This document shows, in pieces, positions 5,625 through 9,848 of a stretch of DNA of 9,848 bases; positions within the stretch are counted from its first letter, which is position 1; each line of letters begins with the position of its first letter. The stretch lies in contig JAGAAA010000065.1 of assembly GCA_017615495.1 (NCBI GenBank), positions 1 to 9,848 of the forward strand. Reading direction: 5' to 3'. The notes beneath the pieces were generated by a model. That model searched no databases, was not told where the DNA came from, and was given only the letters and a program-made list of their open reading frames with translations. The stretch comes from Clostridia bacterium (GTDB taxonomy: Bacteria > Bacillota > Clostridia > Christensenellales > CAG-1252). The position numbers and the translations under genes are program-made.

Positions 5625-7877
5625 ATGAAGAATTTTTGGAACAAAATGCGACAGTTTTTTAAAAAGGTCGGAGGGTGGTTCGTTGCCGCGTGGAAAGCAA
5701 TCGCGTCAGCGGTAAAGCGCTTTGGCCGTTGGGTTTCCGTCCATTGGCGAGCGGCCGTTATTTGTACGGCTGCCGCGGTGCTTGCGCTGGGCATCTTTCT
5801 TGCGCTGTTTTTGACCCTTCCCGTAAAAACGGTCGAAATAGAAGGAGAGGTGCTTCTCCTGCAAGGAGAAGAGTACAGCGGCGGATTGAACGTCAAAGCC
5901 ACCACGAAGGCGGGGCTCGTGCATCGAGAGAGCGTCTTGCCAAAGATGCTATCCGGGTTTGATCCCGACAGCCCGGGTGAGCAGACCGTTACCGTATCGT
6001 ACGGGAAGCGTTCCGTTCAGGCAAAGATCACCGTGCTTGCGCTTACGGAGGTTTCTTTGCGCGTCAGAGAGGGCACTATGCCCGCGGATTACGAGCCGAA
6101 CGACCCCTTCCCCAAAAGCGGCGTTTTTGACGTTTATTACGGCGGCGAGCTTATTCGTTCCGCGCCGATCGGCAAGGCTTCCGCGCCGGGATTTTCCACT
6201 CGTTTGAGCGGAAATTACGAGATTTTTTTGAATTATAAGACGGGGCTTTCCATCCCCTATCAATACCGCGTTTTGGAGGTTATCCAGTCCATCGTGCCCG
6301 TCGGCGTTTTGTACGCCAAACAGGGCGAATCGCTGACGAAACAGTCGGCGATGGGCAACCTGCGTTTCCACGTTACGTACAAGGACGGCACGGAGGAAGA
6401 CGTCATGATCTACGACGATCGCATCTTCCTGCAACAAGGCGCATTGGACGTGCGGGATGCGGATTACCAAGGGGCGGTGACGTTCTCTTACAAGGGCGTT
6501 GAGATCGAATGCCCGGTCACGGCGTACAAAGGCGAGCTCCTTGCGCCGAGAAAGGTGACCTTGCATACGGGAAACAACGTCTACGTCGTTGGGGAAACGT
6601 TTGATTACGCTTCGTCCTATTTGGAAGTTGAGTACGAGCGCTTCGGCGGCACGCCGGTCTTGCTTCGAGCAACGGAAGAGACCGTCCTTTTGATGGAGCG
6701 GCAGGGCGACCCGGAAAACCATTCCTTTACGCCCATCACGGACGGAAGCGCCCCCATCGTGTTTGACCAAGTGCAGTACTACCACGTGGCGGCAAAGTAC
6801 TTGGGGGTGGAATCTGCGGTTCTTACGCTTCGCGTAATTGCGCAAGAAGACGTGGGACTCGTTACGGACTTGACCACCACTTGGCGCGGTAGAAACGATG
6901 GCCCGCCGGCAAAAGGTCAAGACCTTGACTTTGAAGACGCCGTTTTGACGGTGGAGTACGGTTACGGATATCGGACGGAGGAAGTCCCGCTCGTTGCGTC
7001 GATGGTTACCGGGTACGACAAAACCGTGGCGGGCGACCAAACTCTTACGGTTGCATATAAATCGTTTCAAAACACATTGAAGATCCGTGTTTCTGATCCG
7101 GGATCCCCCGTGTTTACGCGCATCTATGGCGTTGTCGGTTGGGATGAACCCACGTATTATTCTTCCGACGAGCTTGTCATTCCGGCGGGGGCGTATCTTG
7201 AAGTGGAAATAGGTTACGGCGCGTCACGCGCAAACGTGCCGCTTACCGACGACGAAGTGACGATCTCGGGCTTTACGCCGCACGATTTGGAGGTGCAGGA
7301 GTTAACTATCACCTACAAAGGATTGACTATTACGATGCCTCTTACCGTTCGAGATGATCGCACAGAGGAAATTGTTGATTTTTGGGCTCCGAATGCCATT
7401 TACGTTAACGTAGGCGATCCGCTTGATTTGTCAGGAGAGTGCGTTGTGTTTTATTCAACGGGCAGAGAGGTTAGGTTGACTTTGGCAGAGGTGTTGGAGG
7501 CGGGAGGAACGATGTCCGGTTCGTATGATATCAATACCGCAGGCACTTATCCCGTTCGGTATTATTATCCCGGATTCGGAAGTACGGATCACGCAACGTG
7601 GATTTACGTGGAAGGCGAAGCCGCTCCGGCTACGGGCATTCGTTTGGACGTCTCCGGCGGTAAGACCGCCTACAAAGTAGGCGAAGCTCTTAGTATTGCA
7701 GGAATGAAGCTTTATCTCATCTATTCCAACGGCAATGAAGAGGATATTACGGAATATTTGACGGAAGCGCTCTTTACGGGTTTCTCTACGGCACAGGCGG
7801 GCAACTTTACCGCAACGGTGGGCTATCTCTCCGAGAACGGATCGTTTGCGACGGGATACGATTATTCCGTAAGCTGA
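5625..7877 (+). CDS. Type II membrane protein with about eight Big_3-like Ig domains
   Basis: A 750-residue protein with a 42-residue cytoplasmic N-terminus, one membrane helix (about 43-65, AVICTAAAVLALGIFLALFL) and a long extracytoplasmic part of about eight Ig-like repeats related to those of the lipoprotein upstream. The N-terminal 42 residues hold ten aromatic and ten Lys/Arg residues with no Asp or Glu, and the positive-inside rule places them in the cytoplasm. No signal peptidase site is evident, so the helix likely stays as an anchor. No catalytic domain or sorting signal is recognised. The start ATG 5625 follows AGGAAAGG (5612-5619), and the gap to the previous stop is 17 nt, so this is the second gene of the operon. 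From about 7300 the codon use becomes more AT-rich. A strong terminator follows the stop. I infer a surface or wall-binding protein that may work with the lipoprotein. Confidence 0.9.
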   Translation: MKNFWNKMRQFFKKVGGWFVAAWKAIASAVKRFGRWVSVHWRAAVICTAAAVLALGIFLALFLTLPVKTVEIEGEVLLLQGEEYSGGLNVKATTKAGLVHRESVLPKMLSGFDPDSPGEQTVTVSYGKRSVQAKITVLALTEVSLRVREGTMPADYEPNDPFPKSGVFDVYYGGELIRSAPIGKASAPGFSTRLSGNYEIFLNYKTGLSIPYQYRVLEVIQSIVPVGVLYAKQGESLTKQSAMGNLRFHVTYKDGTEEDVMIYDDRIFLQQGALDVRDADYQGAVTFSYKGVEIECPVTAYKGELLAPRKVTLHTGNNVYVVGETFDYASSYLEVEYERFGGTPVLLRATEETVLLMERQGDPENHSFTPITDGSAPIVFDQVQYYHVAAKYLGVESAVLTLRVIAQEDVGLVTDLTTTWRGRNDGPPAKGQDLDFEDAVLTVEYGYGYRTEEVPLVASMVTGYDKTVAGDQTLTVAYKSFQNTLKIRVSDPGSPVFTRIYGVVGWDEPTYYSSDELVIPAGAYLEVEIGYGASRANVPLTDDEVTISGFTPHDLEVQELTITYKGLTITMPLTVRDDRTEEIVDFWAPNAIYVNVGDPLDLSGECVVFYSTGREVRLTLAEVLEAGGTMSGSYDINTAGTYPVRYYYPGFGSTDHATWIYVEGEAAPATGIRLDVSGGKTAYKVGEALSIAGMKLYLIYSNGNEEDITEYLTEALFTGFSTAQAGNFTATVGYLSENGSFATGYDYSVS
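5637..5744 (+). repeat. Two 18-residue tryptophan-phased repeats in the cytoplasmic tail
   Basis: Tryptophans fall at residues 5, 18, 23, 36 and 41, with spacings 13-5-13-5, which defines an 18-residue period. The units are residues 5-22 and 23-40, with a third W at 41. Aligned identities are W at positions 1 and 14, K at 9 and G at 12, with K/R at 10 and hydrophobic residues at 4, 8, 11 and 15. Eighteen residues are five turns of alpha helix, so the tryptophans keep the same face. Confidence 0.75.
5823..7874 (+). repeat. Eight tandem Ig-like (Big_3-type) protein repeats
   Basis: Repeat starts by residue are about 67, 141, 220, 308, 411, 496, 582 and 669. The period is 74-103, less regular than in the upstream lipoprotein. 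Closing strands such as GFDPDSPGEQTVTVSYG, GYDKTVAGDQTLTVAYK and GFSTAQAGNFTATVGYL mark the units. Repeat 4 (308-410) carries an insertion. Repeat 5 contains YGYGYRTEEVPL (445-456), nearly the same as YGYGYSTERIPL (713-724) of the lipoprotein. Confidence 0.77.
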
Positions 7878-7896
7878 TCGGATGCAAGAACAATTT

Positions 7897-7924
7897 TGCC
7901 CGCACAAAGTGCGGGCATTTTTTT
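7897..7924 (+). terminator. Strong intrinsic terminator of the surface operon
   Basis: TGCCCGCAC (7897-7905) pairs perfectly with GTGCGGGCA (7909-7917) across an AAA loop, followed by seven T (7918-7924). It lies 20 nt after the stop of the second operon gene. There is no A-run on the left side, so it acts on the plus strand only. It separates the operon from the GLUG-protein gene. Confidence 0.95.
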
Positions 7925-8039
7925 ATTAAAAAAGCGGGCTTCGGTCGCAGGGAAACCAACAAGGAACAGTTGTCCAAACGGTAAAAACGTGGATCAAGAA
8001 GCCGAAATTTTGCTAAAAAAGCTCACCTGGCGCAATTTC
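7925..8039. other. Intergenic stretch without a recognised gene
   Basis: Nothing clear is seen. There is no open frame with a ribosome binding site and no tRNA or riboswitch signature. One long-range pairing, GGCTTC (7937-7942) with GAAGCC (7998-8003), is possible but could be chance. This is the first part of a 582-nt gap between genes; the rest is described under the following regulatory entries. Confidence 0.5.
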
Positions 8040-8065
8040 TTGACAGGTACGAATGTACCGTTCAA
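8040..8065. promoter_or_regulatory. Imperfect 26-bp palindrome, candidate operator
   Basis: The left arm TTGACAGGTAC (8040-8050) and right arm GTACCGTTCAA (8055-8065) flank GAAT. Nine of eleven positions pair, and the only two mismatches are adjacent and symmetric (CA opposite GT). The first six bases equal a -35 box, but no -10 follows at proper spacing (17 nt later the sequence is CAAAGA). It is followed by a second inverted repeat, AAATTTTC (8071-8078) with GAAAATTT (8090-8097). A protein binding site is the preferred reading. Confidence 0.45.
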
Positions 8066-8106
8066 AGATTAAATTTTCTTAATTTTTTTGAAAATTTCGT
8101 TAAAAA

Positions 8107-8148
8107 TCGGTTACAAATAATGATATTTTTGCAAAGATTCGGTTACAA
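8107..8148 (+). repeat. Two direct repeats TCGGTTACAA, 32 bp apart
   Basis: TCGGTTACAA occurs at 8107-8116 and 8139-8148. The offset of 32 bp is close to three DNA helical turns, so a bound protein would face the same side at both. Both sit in AT-rich DNA about 105 and 73 bp before the predicted start of the leader RNA, where activator sites commonly lie. Confidence 0.55.
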
Positions 8149-8173
8149 TTTGCCAAAAAACGCACAAAATGTA

Positions 8174-8205
8174 TTGAAATTTTTGCCTATATATATTATT
8201 ATAAT
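8174..8205 (+). promoter_or_regulatory. Probable promoter of the leader RNA and GLUG gene
   Basis: A perfect TATAAT (8200-8205) lies in an AT-rich tract and predicts transcription start near 8211-8213. The best -35 candidate, TTGAAA (8174-8179), is 20 nt upstream, longer than optimal. The promoter may therefore be weak alone and depend on an activator, which would fit the direct repeats just upstream. Confidence 0.55.
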
Positions 8206-8264
8206 ATTGCGAGCAGCCGATGCTCCCTTTTATAAATAAAAGGGCGGACGGAGGTTGCGGACTG

Positions 8265-8300
8265 ATGGGCCAACTGCCTCGCATGGACCTTACTGAATAA
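8265..8300 (+). CDS. Possible 11-codon leader peptide (uORF)
   Basis: ATG 8265 opens a frame encoding MGQLPRMDLTE and stops at TAA 8298-8300. A full Shine-Dalgarno GGAGG (8250-8254) lies 10 nt before it, within the usual range. The GAGG of that site can pair with CCTC (8277-8280) inside the uORF, so its own translation could open this stem. It lies inside the leader and upstream of the mutually exclusive stems at 8340-8369. It could be a regulatory leader peptide; a chance short frame is the alternative. Confidence 0.35.
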   Translation: MGQLPRMDLTE

Positions 8301-8414
8301 CTACCGCGTACGATGTCGGCGGATTGTCGGCAATTCGGCGCGGGATTATGCGTTATTTGCTCCCGCATACGCGTGTGTGAAGGACGGCGGAAGGCTTGCG
8401 GACAAACAAAGAAG

Positions 8415-8435
8415 TGTGGCGCGGAGGGCGCCATA
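8415..8435 (+). promoter_or_regulatory. Hairpin exposing GGAGG in a five-base loop
   Basis: TGGCGC (8417-8422) pairs perfectly with GCGCCA (8428-8433), and one G-U and one T-A pair extend it to 8415/8435. The five loop bases are exactly GGAGG (8423-8427). This is 24 nt before the start codon and 11 nt before the real ribosome binding site. A GGA in a hairpin loop is the binding form known for CsrA; a ribosome standby or decoy site is another reading. Confidence 0.5.
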
Positions 8436-8446
8436 ACGATAGAGAA

Positions 8447-8452
8447 AAGGAG
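8447..8452 (+). promoter_or_regulatory. Ribosome binding site fixing the GLUG gene start
   Basis: AAGGAG ends 7 nt before ATG 8460, ideal spacing. It decides the start over the in-frame ATG at 8547 (residue 30), which has no Shine-Dalgarno sequence. Confidence 0.88.
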
Positions 8453-8459
8453 ACTGACT

Positions 8460-9848
8460 ATGAAATGCGCTAAACCGAACAAAAACGGCGAATACGCAGC
8501 AAAGCGCGTGAGCAACGATCGTGGTGCTTACGACGCCTCTATCAACATGAAAAGATCTCGCGGGTCAGTTTGGGCAAGAGCAATCCTCGTCCCGATGCTT
8601 TTGATCCTCGTTTTTACGTTTACGTTACTTGCGCTTCAAACGCAGGGGGCTTTTTCTTCCGATCAAAAAGAAGAAACCGCTCAGGCAATTAGTGGCTACT
8701 GGATCGACAATTGCGCCAGCAACTTTAACGGTGGCTCGGGCACCGCAGCCTCTCCGTATGAGATCGCGAACGGTGCGCAGCTCGCGCTGATGGCAAAGAA
8801 GCTTCGTGACGATAACAGCAATTACCAAAACAAATTTTGGAAACTCGTCAATAACATCGACCTCAGCGAGCACTACTGGAACGTCAGTATCGGCGTCAAC
8901 GGCGACGATAACAAGAAGTTCATGGGTTGGTTCCACGGTCAGGGCTATACTATCAACGGCATGACCATCACCTCCACGGACGGCAACCGAGAAAACGTGG
9001 GTCTCTTCGGTTTTATCGAAGGGCGCGGCGACCGCAGTTCTTCCGACAATAGGGCTGACTATTTTACTGTAATAGAGAGTTTTACTCTCACGGGTAAAAT
9101 CACCACGCAGACTAGCGGCTATAAGCGTTGCGGCGGCGTGGTGGGCTACGCTTACATGATGTGTTGCATCAAGAATATTCATGCTCACGTCGATATTACT
9201 GCTTCCGGTAATACGGATGAGATCGGTGGCATTTGCGGTCACATTGAGCAGTTTAATACGAATGGTCCTACCAAGGTCACCGTCATTGAGAATTGCACCT
9301 CGACGGGCACGATTAGCAGCAGTAAGAGTTTGACCTGCACGGGCGGGATCGCCGGCTACGCGAATACGAATAATGACGGTAGGGGTACGTGTGCGATCAA
9401 CCGTTGCGCAAGCTTTATGAAGATCACCTCCACGGGGACAGAATGCGATCATGTCGGCGGCATCGTTGGACACCTCCGCGGTGGCACGTCCGAAGACAGT
9501 AACCGTCGTGTTATCGTCACCGAGTGCTATTTTGCAGGCACGCTTACAATAGGCAATCCGTCTGCAAGTAACAGCTGTAACGGCGTGATCGGGTTTTACC
9601 AGAAACTATATTCCGCCTCCGCATGGATGAGTGGCAACTGGATGCGCACGAATTCTGTTCTCTATAATAATGGCTCAGGCATCTGGAACCGTGTCACAGA
9701 AAGTGCCGTGGGCAGCCCGGACAGTAATAATGCAGACTGCTTGAGCAGCGCGGACGGCGCACTCGACTTCACATCCACCAACGTCATTCGTCCGTACGGT
9801 CCCACGTGGAATATCTCTTCGGGCAACAGCTTTACGGGGGGGGGCTAC
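8460..9848 (+). CDS. GLUG-repeat exported surface protein, 5' part
   Basis: An open frame of 463 codons continues past the window end. Residues 1-38 are hydrophilic and basic, 39-59 form one hydrophobic helix (AILVPMLLILVFTFTLLAL), and the exported part starts near 64. The block at about 78-185 has the usual opening of GLUG proteins: a GSGTAASPYEI motif (91-101), then NNIDLS, then a W-N-x-x-IG stretch, F-x-G-W-F-H-G-Q-G-Y-T-I-N-G-M and VGLFG (180-184). GLUG-type G-G-x-x-G motifs follow at 225-229, 256-260, 295-299 and 333-337, and NGVIG at 374-378. Such proteins are thought to form a right-handed beta helix on the cell surface. Cysteine is fairly frequent in the repeats. It has its own promoter and long leader RNA and follows a strong terminator, so it is not part of the Ig-like operon. 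Ligand and anchor are not visible. Confidence 0.88.
   Translation, partial: MKCAKPNKNGEYAAKRVSNDRGAYDASINMKRSRGSVWARAILVPMLLILVFTFTLLALQTQGAFSSDQKEETAQAISGYWIDNCASNFNGGSGTAASPYEIANGAQLALMAKKLRDDNSNYQNKFWKLVNNIDLSEHYWNVSIGVNGDDNKKFMGWFHGQGYTINGMTITSTDGNRENVGLFGFIEGRGDRSSSDNRADYFTVIESFTLTGKITTQTSGYKRCGGVVGYAYMMCCIKNIHAHVDITASGNTDEIGGICGHIEQFNTNGPTKVTVIENCTSTGTISSSKSLTCTGGIAGYANTNNDGRGTCAINRCASFMKITSTGTECDHVGGIVGHLRGGTSEDSNRRVIVTECYFAGTLTIGNPSASNSCNGVIGFYQKLYSASAWMSGNWMRTNSVLYNNGSGIWNRVTESAVGSPDSNNADCLSSADGALDFTSTNVIRPYGPTWNISSGNSFTGGGY
8997..9593 (+). repeat. GLUG motif repeats
   Basis: Six glycine motifs recur every 31-45 residues: VGLFG (180), GGVVG (225), GGICG (256), GGIAG (295), GGIVG (333) and NGVIG (374), residue numbers in the GLUG protein. 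Each is preceded by a T-G-x-I/C-x-S type strand, such as TGKITTQTSG or STGTISSSKS, as in beta-helix coils. Confidence 0.8.
9836..9844 (+). other. G9 homopolymer tract inside the GLUG gene
   Basis: Nine G in a row encode Gly-Gly within FTGGGY, 4 nt before the window end. A gain or loss of one G would shift the frame of everything after it. Confidence 0.9.

Larger units (their letters stand above)
8211..8459 (+). ncRNA. Structured 5' leader RNA of the GLUG gene, unknown class
   Basis: About 250 nt lie between the predicted transcription start and the ATG at 8460, more GC-rich than the flanking promoter DNA. Stems visible by eye are: GAGCA/TGCTC (8211-8215/8221-8225), CCCTTTTA/TAAAAGGG (8225-8232/8237-8244, sharing base 8225 with the first), GAGG/CCTC with TTG/CAA (8251-8257/8271-8280), CGCGTA/TACGCG (8305-8310/8368-8373) enclosing GCGGGA/TCCCGC (8340-8345/8361-8366), and TGGCGC/GCGCCA (8417-8422/8428-8433). 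No T-rich terminator hairpin is present, so control would act on translation or RNA stability. I looked for c-di-GMP, c-di-AMP (ydaO) and hammerhead signatures and found none. The class is unknown; folding was by inspection only. Confidence 0.5.

Noticed and set aside
3121..7070. Several minus-strand frames of 140-373 codons opposite the Ig-like genes
   Set aside because: The plus-strand proteins have clear signal or membrane segments and repeated domains; the minus frames show only low-complexity Arg/His-rich translation and no ribosome binding sites worth noting.
8040..8070. TTGACA at 8040 as a -35 box
   Set aside because: No acceptable -10 at 16-19 nt; the bases are better explained as an arm of the palindrome.
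8258..8275. Hammerhead ribozyme core (CTGATG)
   Set aside because: The next base is G instead of the required A, and no GAAA with flanking stems was found.
8211..8400. c-di-GMP or c-di-AMP riboswitch in the leader
   Set aside because: The conserved blocks I know for GEMM and ydaO RNAs are not present; only a covariance search could exclude a divergent member.
8625..9473. 282-codon minus-strand frame opposite the GLUG gene
   Set aside because: The plus frame is open to the window end with a good ribosome binding site, export signal and GLUG motifs; the minus frame has none.
1..9848. CRISPR array, tRNA, rRNA or insertion sequence
   Set aside because: No regularly spaced identical repeats, cloverleaf, transposase or terminal inverted repeats were seen on either strand.

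Overview
The window looks like the chromosome of an endospore-forming or formerly spore-forming member of the Clostridia (Bacillota), probably an uncultured gut-type lineage. The grounds are a YyaC/DUF1256 sporulation protein at the left edge, consensus sigma-A type promoters, GGAGG-type ribosome binding sites, a Gram-positive style lipoprotein, and large surface proteins made of bacterial Ig-like and GLUG repeats. No species is assigned.

Left part (1-2951) is core-like. It holds the 3' end of a yyaC-like gene, then ftsH (membrane AAA+ zinc protease) with its own promoter and a perfect 16-bp palindrome directly before its ribosome binding site. A small membrane protein gene follows. It resembles a family that normally carries an HEYGH zinc motif, but here the motif reads RMYGH.

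Middle part (2952-7924) is a two-gene surface-protein operon. A perfect consensus promoter (TTGACA-N17-TATAAT) sits so close to the first ATG that the mRNA should be leaderless. Gene one is a lipoprotein with about ten Big_3-like Ig domains. Gene two starts 17 nt later and encodes a type II membrane protein with about eight related domains. Its cytoplasmic tail has no acidic residues and contains an 18-residue tryptophan-phased repeat. A strong intrinsic terminator ends the unit. The pair gives two related Ig-like stalks on the outer face of the membrane, one lipid-anchored and one helix-anchored. Ligand and function are unknown.

Right part (7925-9848) is a long regulatory region followed by the 5' part of a GLUG-repeat exported protein that runs off the window. 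The regulatory region contains an imperfect 26-bp palindrome, two direct repeats 32 bp apart, an AT-rich promoter, and a leader RNA of about 250 nt. The leader contains several hairpins, an 11-codon upstream ORF with its own ribosome binding site, a possible pseudoknot, and a hairpin displaying GGAGG in its loop. This leader is the best candidate in the window for an undescribed regulatory element. It did not match any riboswitch class I can recall, but no covariance search could be run.
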